Assembly (NCBI GenBank): GCA_963978905.1
Contig: OZ022261.1
Coordinates: forward strand, 8,247,992 to 8,311,991
Length of the DNA: 64,000 nucleotides
From: Trichostrongylus colubriformis
Taxonomy: Eukaryota; Nematoda; Chromadorea; Rhabditida; Trichostrongylidae
Direction of reading: 5' to 3'
The notes beneath the pieces were generated by a model that made no database searches, was not told the DNA's origin, and worked only from the letters and a program-made list of their open reading frames with translations. Shown here in pieces: positions 1 to 11,059 of the stretch. Every line of letters starts with the position of its first letter. The first letter of the stretch is position 1. Both the position numbers and the translations under genes were made by a program.

Positions 1-38
1 TTTTCGCTTGTTTTCATTAATCCGATAATAAAGATATA

Positions 39-930
39 TTAGGTTGGTGAAAAAGTCCTGGGACACCAATTTCAAAAAAAAAGTTAAAATTCGAAAAAAG
101 GATCCGTGGGTCGATCGACGTTACAGATCAATAGCCACACAATCGTAGATAACACTGAACTTATTTCGACTTATTTCGACTTGGGTGTCCCACGAACTGA
201 GCGATTCAGATCGGTCATCGAGGTTAAGCATCGCTCAGTCTCTCCTCAGTCGATTCCGGATTAAGGACTTTCTGGGAGGGGTCGTTACAGGGGATGAATC
301 CTGGGTCTTCTACGCGAATCATAGCAGGAGAGTCCAGTGGTTTCCCTAAGGAGAAGCGGCTCCGACTCAATCGAAGACAGACACCCATCAAGAAAAGGTG
401 ATGGTGTGCTGTTGGTGGGACTCACAAGGAATGCTTTGCCACGAATTTCTCGAAAGTGGTACCACAGTAACCGCAAGCATCTAGTCTAATCAGCTGCAGA
501 AGTTGAGCGAGGCAATGCAACAAAAGCGGCCAGGACGAAACAAAGTTTACTTTCTTCATGACAACGCACGCCCTCATGTTGCAAGAATGTCTCGGGAGAA
601 GTTGGAGGAGCTTGGATGGGAAGTACTGCCTCACCCTCCGTATTCGCCCGACCTTGCCCCTTCCGATTATCACCTATTTAGGGCCCTCAAACAAAATCTC
701 AGAGATAAGGAATTTAATGATCAAGCTCAACTTGAATCGGAGGTGACGCGCTTCTTCGACTCACAGCCAGCTTCCTTCTGGAGAAAAGGTATTCGTGATC
801 TGCCCAAAAAATGGCAAAGTGTTATCGAGGCAGAAGGTGATTACTTTGTGATTTGAAATGACGAAGAAATAAAGTTTTTAAAATTTGAAAGAAAAGTTCT
901 CAGTGTCCCAGGACTTTTTCACCAACCTAA
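39..930 (+). mobile_element. Mariner element, internally shortened (copy A)
   Basis: The element is bounded by near-identical terminal inverted repeats starting TTAGGTTGGTGAAAAAGTCC. The first 28 bases match at both ends, and TA dinucleotides flank it at 37-38 and 931-932, the usual mariner target duplication. At 892 bp it is about 400 bp shorter than a full mariner, and what is missing is the coding region for the N-terminal DNA-binding domain. The TIR start resembles the Hsmar1/cecropia-type mariners, and a related element (bandit) is known from a hookworm; membership of that family is an inference. Clean ends suggest a fairly recent insertion of an already deleted copy. Confidence 0.93.
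165..858 (+). pseudogene. Mariner transposase remnant, HTH domain missing
   Basis: One reading frame from about 165 to the TGA at 856-858 gives a mariner catalytic domain: a WVSHEL linker motif near 180, the first catalytic Asp in TGDESWVFY (codon 293-295), the second in HDNARPH and the third in SPDLAPSDYHLF, with 34 residues between the last two (D34D). Two in-frame stops interrupt it, TAA at 347-349 and TAG at 482-484, and no frameshift is needed. The N-terminal half (two helix-turn-helix motifs, roughly 120-130 residues) is absent, so the product could not bind the TIRs even without the stops. The longest open piece after the second stop is about 117 residues. Confidence 0.9.
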
Positions 931-1967
931 TATGATCTTGGTCTAATTTGATTTCTTCTAAAGTTAAAGAGCTGTAAATAAAAATCTGATGCAGTTTTAT
1001 AGCAATTCAACTTTCAAAAAATCCTAAAAAAATGTTCGTTGATGACAATAAAAATAAGCCTATTATGTATGTAGCAACCACTTGTTCATATGTCCGACGT
1101 CGATATCAGGGTCATACAAGGGCTGAGGTTTCTCTAAGACGAAGCTCGTTTGGGAAGGAATTTTTTCAAGGAATCTTCAATGATCATTGGTTTTCAGTGA
1201 TTTTTGAGATAATCAGGGGTTCTTTAAAGGGGCGTCGACGTCGATAATCATCCTTCATGCTGGGTAGTGGTAATGTTAGGACACGACATCAACAGTAGTT
1301 GCGGATGAGGATAGAAAGGGACTTAGTGTTGAGGTCGGTTATGGGAAAGGTGGTTTTCCTCGAAATTTCCTCTCAATTCAAGGTTTCCCGTGACCGAATT
1401 TATTGAGGCAGCATGTTGTAACCCAAGGCCCATGAATGACTTCACGAGCGTAGTAGACACTCTGGCCACCTAAATTACGCACTACAGTTATTCAGAATGG
1501 AAAATTTAGTTCTTTGCATATGATTGCTTTTGACTCACTTGGGCGACTTACATCTTCCCTGATCAAGAAATCCCTCGATAGTTTTCCCCCTAACACAGCA
1601 ATTTCTTGCAATTCTATGATAACTTAAGCATTGTCTTGTCCCGAAGCCTCATGTTGATCTGAATGTGTATAAGGCAATGTGAGACTTAGACAATGTCTAT
1701 GATAACTACTAGGTGTCAGGCTTGCTGCCTGAAATCTGATTATGAATGAATTAATGAATTGTTAGGTGCTGATTCCCTTCAAAAGCATCCTGCTTCCTGC
1801 CCTTCTTGACTATAAAAGTCCTGTTGTTAACATTTAAACAATGACTTACCGTACGACATTCGGTGGATGTTCTCAGCATTTTCCTCGTCCTGCGATGTGC
1901 TGGTACCAGCTGCGCTTATACTCAAACCCGCCACCTGACGATTACAATACCAACCTCAGGCCGCTTT

Positions 1968-2150
1968 GTATAAGGCCGCGTTCATACTCTGCGGTGCCGA
2001 TGACAGGGAGTGGATATGCCCCTGCGTTCGGCTTATGCCACCCTCTCTCGTTGCCTACGTCGTCTCTGAATCTCCCCCTGTATACGCAGCCACGACGTGC
2101 CGGCTCTGAGTATGAACGTGACCTTTCCATAGCGATTATGTGAAGCCCTG
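1968..2150. repeat. GC-rich inverted repeat shared with 22.83-22.96 kb
   Basis: The left side contains GTTCATACTCTGCGGTGCCG and the right side an imperfect reverse complement (CGGCTCTGAGTATGAACGTG). The same left-hand motif, ending TACTCTGCGGTGCCG, recurs at about 22826. It is probably a small non-autonomous element; the ends and target duplication could not be fixed. Confidence 0.5.
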
Positions 2151-2599
2151 GTTTCAACGTGAACTTATCGATTTCCCCCTTTTCGTCTATTTTGCGCTGT
2201 ATATCGATACCGTTCGTCTTTCGTTGTAATAGAAGTTCGCTGATGAAATATTTTCAAAATAATCCCTCTAGGTCTATTGCGGATTGGTGGTCCATACCGT
2301 ATGTGAATGGCATCTCTAAACAGCGACTCAGCCCCTGGCTGCCGCAGTGCGCCTCGGAATATTCAGCGTGTCCTCATATTTTATCCTTTTTTCAAATATT
2401 CCCTTCATATCTGCCGCAAAGCTAATGATGAGCTTTCCAGCTCCGAGGATCAAGTGTGCAGTCAGAGGACCGATCACCTCCAGCATATGACTCGGACATG
2501 GGTTATAATGAAAGAACACCTCTGTTAGCTCCTGCCATGTGAGTGAAAAAGGAAACGATCCACTTCTTTCTTTTTATCTTTATTTTATCAAATTTTCTT

Positions 2600-2983
2600 C
2601 TAATTAACTATCATCACATCCTTCACTACGCTATATATCTGCTGATTTATTCTATAGATAAAATTGTTCTTTTCCATTTGAATGTTTTCTTCTGGAATCA
2701 TGAATTTGTACATTCTCTTACATATCGCTCGAAAAATTTCGTATGTTTTGTCCACATTGAGATTTGCAAGGTTGTGATGAATTCGGGGCCGCAAAGAGAC
2801 AGGCCGGTTTGACAAAAATGGGCTAAACCGGAAATTTGTTGAAGCACTATTTTCTGTCAGCCTCTTGATCTCTGCGCTTAGTCTTAGCATCTTCTGAAGA
2901 TCCCATATTTGCTTTTCCGGAAAGTCGTGTTGTTTATTTTCCAAATTTGATTCTTCCCGCCAGAATTTAATGACTCCTGACAA
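2600..2983 (-). CDS. Unrecognised 127-codon open frame, possibly an exon
   Basis: A minus-strand open frame of 127 codons rich in Lys, Glu, Asn and Ile. A plausible splice acceptor (ATTGTCAG) lies at its upstream end, near 2979-2986. No domain was recognised and no matching donor or neighbouring exon was found, so it may be chance. A short palindrome (CCGGTTT...AAACCGG, about 2802-2829) lies within it. Confidence 0.2.
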   Translation of the reverse strand: MSGVIKFWREESNLENKQHDFPEKQIWDLQKMLRLSAEIKRLTENSASTNFRFSPFLSNRPVSLRPRIHHNLANLNVDKTYEIFRAICKRMYKFMIPEENIQMEKNNFIYRINQQIYSVVKDVMIVN

Positions 2984-3146
2984 TGTCTTGGAGTCTAGAT
3001 CAGATTTTTTTCGGATTTTAACCCCTGGAAATATGGTGAAGTATAGAAGAGGGTCGTGAGTAAAGACGTGAATCCATTACTAACTGAATACCCTAAGATT
3101 CTAGTGAGTAATATTTTCGAAGTATGTTCGTCGAGTGAAGTATATA

Positions 3147-3651
3147 CAGTAGCGCTCAGAAGTCTTTGGCCAAATGGTTTTTCACTTGGGTTTTTCACTT
3201 GTAAGTTTTTTGCGACTGGACCGATCGCTGAGAAATTTTAGTATGTTGTACTTAGAGGCAATGCATACTTAATATACTATTTTGGCGATCAACGGTGTGA
3301 GTTGCGTGGTAATATGAGATTTTTTGTTTTTGGAGTGCCATCCCTATGTCGTCCCGCTGTGCCGCTGTCATCGAAAGTCGTAACCTTTCTACAGAATATT
3401 GATGTTCTCTGAGGCATGCTCGTTTTGTTTTTGTAAGGAAAGCCGTTTTTCTTGACCAAGCCTTTTTTCTTTTTTGGGTGGTCTTATAGTAGATTCTTGT
3501 ATAAAACCATGAAAATTGTCAAGCGGCACTCAAGTAGAGGGAAATGTTGGCAATAGGTTTAGGCACCACATATTAAAATTTTGTCAAATTTGGTCAAATA
3601 GAAAAAAGTTATGATAAAAAAGTTTTGACCGAAGACTTTTGAGCGCTACTG
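3147..3651 (+). mobile_element. TA-flanked inverted-repeat element, family 1 copy a
   Basis: The ends are inverted repeats beginning CAGTAGCGCTC, flanked by TA at 3145-3146 and 3652-3653. The 505-bp interior has no transposase. A second copy in opposite orientation lies at 13222-13670 and matches through most of its length, so both ends are independently confirmed. TA duplication and the CAGT-type TIR suggest mobilisation by a Tc1-like transposase (inference). Confidence 0.88.
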
Positions 3652-5035
3652 TACGTGCCACAGGTGGGCGTGGCCCAAAGCACGCCAGGATTGCAACGCG
3701 TGGGTAAATGCGTCTGCGGGCAGGACCAGTGGGTAGATGGGGAGTTCACTTCTCGGTATTTCGGCTAATTCATTTTGATTCTTTTTCATCATACCGCGAT
3801 ACTTGCTCTTTATGATGCTTGCAGCACAATATTTCATGATTTGTGGTAACCACTGCTTTCATAAGGAGCAGCTGGTGCATTGATTTTTCCTTGTTTTCTG
3901 TGTGCCAAATCAAGTGAATCATTACCTTGATAAGTTTAGGTCATTACCTTCGGTTGTCGGTTATGACAGTGCCCCGTCAGTCTCTGATTATCCTGGACCA
4001 TCAACTGCGCGCTCTGAGGTTTTTCTCTTACTCAGCTACATGTAAATGAAGCGAATTAACGGTCTGAAGAACTATTTTTGTAGGTTGGACGAGACGAATT
4101 CAGACGTAAAAGGAAAAGAATGCGGAAGTATCAGCGAATTCAGACGCAGAAAATGAGGTGAATTTTGTTTCTTATTCATTTCTTCGAAACCAGCATGAGT
4201 TCTCTAAACACGCGAGTATTCAAGTGAGTTCAGTTTTTTTGTGCGTACCCTGAAGGCTATTGTTGACTCTCGTTTTCCAACATTTTGGCGTTCTTGGACA
4301 GATGAGTCGATTAGGACACATTTCCACGCTCCTGGGCGACATCTTGATTGTCTTGTATGGAAGGGCTTTGGGGATGAATCAGCCACATTCCTTTGCACAA
4401 CCGAACGAAATTAATGAAACACCTTCAGTGTCCCTCCCCTCTCATCCCACCCAACAAGACGATCAATTTATCGCCCATGTCTCGGTGAGTCTTCAAGGCT
4501 ATGCCTTCAACCGACACATCTGCTATAAAAAGCGATGTGTTGGAGATCGAAAACTTTCAGTGGATCCTTGGGCGACTATCACGTTGCGCCCTTGTTGCGC
4601 CGCCAGGATGCGCCATTACGGCGCTGCATTCGCTCAAACCCGAGCTAGCCACGCCCACCCAAGCCAGCCGGGCGTGAACATGCAGAGCTCTAGCGGGTTT
4701 GGCGCTGCGGCGACGAAACAAGGGTGCTAGCGTGAATAGTTATTCAAGGATCTGCAGCCTCAGAAAGGTAAATGGGTTAATCTGGTTATCGCAAGATGTG
4801 ACTTCAACAAAAGGGTTTTGCGATTTGAGGCATGTGCACGCTGCGGTACCATTGCATTGATCGATGGAGTGCAGCGGAGTATTTGATTAGGTTTCAAACA
4901 AATTCAAATATCGGATAACTCCCAGTGCGAAAGTTACTAACTGATCATAAAACACAGCAAATGTTTAATCACAGCCGACTATTCTACCATCCCAAATGCT
5001 CAGAAAGTTGGTAAACGCGCAGTGACTGCATAAGA
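3652..5035. other. Non-coding stretch with one palindromic element
   Basis: No gene is supported. The longest open frame, 4260-4730 on the + strand, runs into a GC-rich inverted repeat (4563-4753) and shows no domain. Confidence 0.5.
4563..4753. repeat. Imperfect inverted-repeat element, about 190 bp
   Basis: The left end GATCCTTGGGCGACTATCAC and the reverse complement of the right end GTGAATAGTTATTCAAGGATC pair over about 45 bp with mismatches, including a shared CCCTTGTT block. The GC-rich interior has no open frame of note. It is likely a small foldback element, with ends only approximate. Confidence 0.5.
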
Positions 5036-5187
5036 CCGCCGTCAGACTTTGCGATTTTGCGATTCTGCGGTTTTTCGGCGTCGCACTTTCGCATGCAATA
5101 ATACGACCATGAGATTGCGCAGTGCCGCAACTTTGCGTGCCAAAGTGCTACGCCGCAAAATTGCAAAATCGCAAAGTCTGACGGCGG
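5036..5187. repeat. Cruciform-forming palindromic element
   Basis: Perfect 25-bp inverted repeats (5036-5060 and 5163-5187, starting CCGCCGTCAGACTTTGCGAT) enclose further imperfect pairing, so the whole 152 bp could fold. A diverged relative with GCGATTTTGCGG blocks lies at about 16495-16643. It is probably a small non-autonomous element; no target duplication was identified. Confidence 0.7.
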
Positions 5188-5689
5188 CCTCATACATATT
5201 CGTGGCTTTGAATTGAATTTCCACCGAGTCGTCATTCAATCGTGTAGTGCCCGTGTAGTTTTTCAACCGCATGAACTATGCAAATGAACAGTGCAAAACT
5301 ATTCTGCATCTGTAACTGGTGACTTGTGAAGTTCAGGTTTTTGGAGCTCTGATTAGTCCTCTCCCCCTCTGACAAATAGAATTCATTTCAATTCTCGCTT
5401 ACTTAGCGACTTTTTTAAACTTCCTTCTACAAGTTTGGACTTCTTACAAATTAATCGGAACAGCTGTACGTACGGTATCGAATGAGATAAGGTCTGAGTT
5501 GAAATTCTAAACGAAATTATAAAGACACTTTTCGCCCGCGGTGACCCATTTCGGGTGTCCTAATGTCTACCCCTTACACCTTGGTTATGGTGTTTCACTT
5601 CAAATGTATTAGGCTGTGCAGTGAGGCTGTGTCGTTCCTTATTCTTAGTGTTCCACAGGGAAAGTTTGTACTATATGTGGTCGATAGAG

Positions 5690-6440
5690 CTTTTTTTCTA
5701 CAAGGCGGTGCTCTCCGTTTTTGAACCCTTCCACTGTTCCATATTCATCAAGCATAGAAATGGAGTAGTAACGGGGCAAAAATTAGCACTTTCGACATTT
5801 CCACCTCTTCGTCTACTTTTGACTTTTCAAAAAATATAGTATATGCGCATATGTTCATTTGCACTTTCGGCAGAGATGCCCAAAAAAGTTGACCTCCGCT
5901 CCCGGTCGAATCATGAAAGGAGGTTATAACATCGTTGGTTGATTGAGGGTTTTTGATCAAATAAAACTGGTCGGTAAAACAATGATTTTCAGGAAAAAGA
6001 GGTAGATGCCGAAATGAGGTCTTTGTCGAGTATGTATTGTCGAGTATTTGTCGAATATGTAATCCATTCCTAAGCCTCAAAAATACTAACCTGCGAAAGG
6101 ATTCAAAAAGATTGGTATCTTTTCATCAACCAGAAAACGCTTTGTTGAATGTATGTTCGGTCATTTTTTCAACCACGATGGGAGGCGATCAAGAGGAGCT
6201 GTATGTATGTATCTGAAGCGACTATTTTTGCTTAGCACCTCGCTTAAAGCCTGAAAACTATAAATAATTGACTTCAGCGAACAGGACCATTTTGTAGAGC
6301 AGAAAAAGGTCTTTCGAAAATATATACGTCTGTATTTTTTACTACTGGCCTTGACAGTAGACGAAGAAGAAGAGATGCCGAAATTGCGAATTTCGCCCTT
6401 CAAATTACTCCCTTCCTGAGCCTTTCGCTTCAAAGCCTCA
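5690..6440. repeat. Inverted pair of a ~300-bp dispersed monomer
   Basis: Two diverged copies of one motif lie in opposite orientation: minus near 5770-5850 and plus near 6310-6400. Both share a GTAGACGAAGA core followed by a GCGAATTT-type block. The same monomer recurs several times at 28.45-29.33 kb. Open frames here are incidental. Confidence 0.55.
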
Positions 6441-8787
6441 TAAACATGGAACAGTTGAAGAATTCAAAAAAAAAACAGGTTTCCACGTGAGCATCTGCCT
6501 TTGCCAGTCAGTTAACAACCAAGCCGAAGCCAGTTGGCTTATTCCTTTTTTATTACTTGCTTATACCTTTGTTTACTATTTGATTATCTATTTGTTTTCC
6601 CTTTATTACTACAGTACATTATTCCTTTTCGTACACTTATGAAAAAAAAATCAATAAGCTGCTCATTTCGTTCATCAATTATTCAGGCCAGTCAAATAAA
6701 ATATTTATTTCATTCATTACATATTAGAGAACATGTGAGAAAAGTAAATTTGAAACACAACAACAAATATTGTACACAACAACTCGTTGTCGATGGAAAT
6801 TAATACGAATATAATAATATTACTAATATAATATGGTAATATTAATATAATATCACTCCGGGTTTCCGAGTACGTGATATCATTCTTTACAGGGATTTGA
6901 TATCTACTTTCTTTCATTTTTGCAAATTTTTACACGTTAATTCTATGGACTAGCTATTCACCCCTTCTTTTAACCGCGGGCACAGAGAGTGTATTATGTT
7001 GATTCAACTCTTGTATAAGGGGGCACATGCGGAAGCAAGCGAACTATGTACATATTTCCCACGCTCCTCCGCCCCACCCCTTTCAAGGTTTTCTTCATTT
7101 ACAAGTTTTCTATAATTTTTTCGAAAGAAAAAATTGATTATGCTGTGCTTGATAATTCCTATGGGTTTGGATTTTATGGATTTTCACATATGAGATTCTG
7201 CAGATCTTCATCCGTAGTTATCGCTTTCCACCTTACAAGCCTTAATTTCATGCGGGGTGCAGGCAGTAGCGTTGTGACAAGGGGCGCATTGCTACTCGCG
7301 TGGTCCAGCAATCGAATTCCGGACCCCTGATCTTCACAACCAACCGCGTATTTCATATTCGGAGTGGAGAGAGGAAAAAACAGTGGGATTACATTGGCTG
7401 GTCCCACAAGTCATTGAGTAGACCACATCGCTTTCACCTGCTCTTTTCTGAATGGGCTAGAGTGCGTGGCAGATTCCAAAAAGGGAGTGTTAAACATCTA
7501 AACCCTTTTATCTTTTGATTTTTCTTCATCCTTCACTTTTCCAACGGCTATACGGATGCTTGCGTAAGAGTGTCATAATGAGTTCTCTATAAACTACTTG
7601 TGCACGTTTTCACGAACTAAATTACATTTAGTTCTTGTAAATGGAACTAGACGGCTGGCAATAACTATGGGATGTTTTCGAGCGCAAAACAGCTGTTGAG
7701 ACGAGGGTTAGGATAGCGCTAGTCCTTGATAACTATTTTCGTTAACTCTCCCCTCAGATGAAGTGGTCGGTGATCCTAAAGCAATGAAAACTTCTCTCAC
7801 ACCGTCTGACTGTTGTTTTCATTGTTTTGTTGTAATAATCGACAAGTAAACAATGACGTTTCGTGTGGCTTTTACTATGACATTTTTCGGGCTTTGTGTA
7901 ACACTCACACACACGAGGATGTCGTTTTCGTCGTCGTCAGCTCGTAAAGTGTTTTTTTCTCACATATTCACTGATTGGCATGAATCAACTGGCATGTACA
8001 TCACATTCATCTTTCATTATTAATTGTAAGCAGATCAGTCGAAAAAAAAAACCCGGTGGATGAATAGTCGCTGATGGTGCAGGTGGTTGAATGATGTGTC
8101 ATGGGGCCATGGAATCAATAGCCAATAGTTTCATTCCTAACGAATTGATCATTTCACAAAGCGATTTTCGTACTTACCACAGTTAACACCTATGTAATTG
8201 ATATGAAAATGTAATTAACCATTGTTAATTGCACGTTTCCATCAAAAAACCATCATCTTGCTCACCAGCCTGTGTACGTTTTTCTGTTTTATGTGCTTGT
8301 GTTTTCCCGAAAGGGCAAAGGAACAACAATGTGGCCTTTTTCGTTTTTTCGAAGTGTAAGGGGGAGGGAGGTTGAGGAGTTCCAGTAAATGTCCGCCACT
8401 ATTTACTCGTCTTTATCTCTTATCGTTGAATCGACCTCACTGGATCTTTGTTTACATGACCGATGATGATCATTAGGAGGTCGTCTAGCCGAGGTTTGAT
8501 TCCCACTATCGATCGATTCGTATTTCTTTCACGCCGTTGTCAAAATTGTACTTCTTAACTAACTAATCTGTACTCTTGTGTAAGGTGAGATAAATGCGCA
8601 ATTGAGTTTTCACTTGTTCCTATAAGCGTCGAGTATTTTTTTCCTATAATCGTCGAGTATTTTCTGGAAGTTACCGTGGTCGGTGGGATTTTACAATTCG
8701 TTCTTGCCACCGGCGGCATGAAACCCTTATGAGATCCAGGTGGCTTCACACATTTGCTTCCCATGTGCACATCTGTATCGGGCTATA
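6441..8787. other. Non-coding stretch
   Basis: AT-rich sequence including an AATATTA-rich tract at about 6790-6860. No open frame has a recognisable domain or paired splice sites. Nothing functional is seen. Confidence 0.45.
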
Positions 8788-9527
8788 CAGGGGGTGCCAA
8801 AAAAAGTAATTTTGTCTCGTCCACTTTCACCCCACTTTAGTCGAACTACAGAAAATTCTGTTGAGGTATTCACATCCCCAGATTCAAAAGCAGACCTCAC
8901 TCTATCAATATACTCCGTGGCAGCCTTCTGCACGAGCAGGAACGAGAGCGAGGATATAGTGAACAAGATGTGTCACCTCAACTGGGCAAAATCCGAAATT
9001 TCGTCGCCCTCGTTCACAACCTTGCTGAGGTCCGTTCACTCTGGGTACCTAAGGGGATTCATACTAGGTAGTGTTCTTTAGGATCCCGTTTTTTCCGGGT
9101 TCCCAGCGCCCTTCGTTTCCAAGAGCCAAAACGTGCACTTACCACTGAAACCCCTCCAGGGGCAGATTTGGGCATGAAAATGATACTTTGGATGATAGCA
9201 GCCTTGTCCAAGCAGCAGGGGCTCTGCGACTTCTATGAACCGAAGGGCCAATCCTCAGGAAGCTTCCCACAAAAGACCTACCATGGAACCCGGCTCCACT
9301 GTTTTAAGGGGACCTTGATACCGTGGGTGCTCCGAAGCCCGACTGCGCCTCTTGAAGGTTCTATATTTTTATGAAAATGAAAGTGGTGAGTCTCAGCTTG
9401 TTCCTGCTTTTAGAGGAACATTTCGGGAATAGTTTGCCCCAATACTTTCATTTCTTTCGTTTTCCTATGTTTTGTATAATTGGGAGATGTGAGCCGTGGG
9501 CAAAATTACTTTTTTTGGCACCCCCTG
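8788..9527 (+). mobile_element. TA-flanked element with 27-bp perfect TIRs, family 2 copy a
   Basis: The ends are perfect inverted repeats beginning CAGGGGGTGCCAAAAAAAG, flanked by TA at 8786-8787 and 9528-9529. The element is 740 bp with no transposase frame. A diverged copy in reverse orientation at 36930-37606 shares interior blocks, for example the segment matching CAGCCTTCTGCACG near 8922. TA duplication points to a Tc1/mariner-type transposase acting in trans (inference). Confidence 0.88.
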
Positions 9528-9529
9528 TA

Positions 9530-10765
9530 CACCTGTTGTGCTTTGTTATTATCTTGTTATAATACATTAACTCAGTCCAGCAAATCTTGAAAATTACTAT
9601 ATTTATTTATTTGTTTTTGTCGCGGCGAAGCTCAGTCAGATAGCGAAGATTAGGATTTTTCATTCGGAATTGGCTATCGTTACCTTGACAACGCAGCCAT
9701 ATCGTTGACTTCTCTCAGTACTCAATAATAACACCTTTAATTGAGTATTTTAAAAGCATACTCTATGGTGCCGTTTCATAGTGTAGCCCTTCATGACGCA
9801 AGCAATGACATTTGAGCTGAATCATAACCGCTTTTTGTTAAGGCCGTTTATTTTGTCAAAGTGATTCATAGTGATTCGACCGTCATGACTGTTGAAAAAA
9901 TGCGCCGAGTTTTGAAATGGCTTTCCGGCAGTTGTCTAGTAATCGCTTAATAATTTAAAGATTGTACTGGCCATAGTATCATTTTTCCTTTTCATTTTCT
10001 GTAAATTGTCATTTATAGAAGGAGAGTGGTATTGATAGGTAGTCACATGTATACTAGAGACCAAAGGGATCATTCCCCTCCTATATTAGGGATGCCACTC
10101 ATACGTGTAGGAACCCTCCAATTTGTCACAGCTACTCTAATTCGGGTGAATTGAATGGTCCCCTAGTTCGACGAAACTGATTAAAATGCAGCTTGTGTGT
10201 TGGATAGTGTAAAAACCCAGGAAGCAATTTCTGGTGGCCTTAACGAAAGCTGCAGTTTTATTACGTAAATGAAACAGTAATATTTGTAGATAGTGCTGGT
10301 TTTGAATTAATTTTCAGTGAAGAAATCGGACTTCATCCGAAGCTGGAACCCATTGAATTGATTTTGACCGCTCTTCATTGGTAGTGGTGGGGCCAGGATG
10401 GCAAGCAAGGTAAATCACATAAGGAGATTGTCTGAATTAACTTCCAGCGCTTCTTAGGCTCTCGCCAAGCGCCATTCGAGCCTTTATCGCATTTTTTATC
10501 GTTTTTACGTATGACGTAAAAATTCTCATTCTTCATTCGAATACTGAAAAATTTAAAATTATTATAATTCATTCATTATTTTTTATTTTTGTTGATGTTT
10601 ACCATATTGATTATTGATGTTATTTTGCTTATATTGATCGATCATGCATATTTACAGTTGTTCGCTCTTCGCTGTTTAATTTATAGAATTTTGTAGCATT
10701 GACTTGCAGCACAAACGATTCTGTGCTGCCTCAACTATTCACTTTTGTAGCCGATGCTTTCAATT
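9530..10765. other. Non-coding stretch
   Basis: No gene, RNA or clear repeat identified; open frames are short and featureless. Confidence 0.45.
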
Positions 10766-10774
10766 TAGTTTTCC

Positions 10775-11049
10775 GGGTGTGGGCAAATATTCCAGCGAAT
10801 CGCGTGGCCGCCCGCGGCGAGCGGCGTGACGAGTGCCAGTCCGGTGGCAGAGCATGGCAGGGTTCAAGCGAGGCAGTGTGGCACGGATGGAGGACGCAGG
10901 ACGGCATGGCTGGGGAGACAGTGTGGCATGGGTGGAGTGCAGCCACGCTCTGCCGGGCTCCCAACAGCAAAATCGATTCGGCAAGTCGTGCCGATGGCGC
11001 CGCGAGCGGTACGCCGCGAAGCGATTCGCTGGAATATTTGCCCACACCC
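10775..11049 (+). mobile_element. GC-rich foldback element with 9-bp target duplication, copy a
   Basis: Inverted repeats of about 29 bp, starting GGGTGTGGGCAAATATTCCA, bound a 275-bp GC-rich element. An exact 9-bp duplication TAGTTTTCC flanks it (10766-10774 and 11050-11058). The interior matches, in reverse orientation, the element at 30688-30915 (for example the block AAGCGAGGCAGTGTGGCA). The 9-bp duplication fits a Mutator-like element better than the 8 bp of hAT, but the second copy is less clear. Overlapping open frames in several frames (10699-11179) are by-products of GC content. Confidence 0.85.
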
Positions 11050-11059
11050 TAGTTTTCCG

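Larger units (their letters stand above)
931..3144. other. Non-coding stretch with one GC-rich palindromic repeat
   Basis: No convincing gene. Short open frames at 1032-1247 and 1841-2425 lack recognisable domains or good splice contexts. A GC-rich inverted-repeat unit at about 1968-2150 is listed separately, as is an open frame on the minus strand at 2600-2983. Confidence 0.5.
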
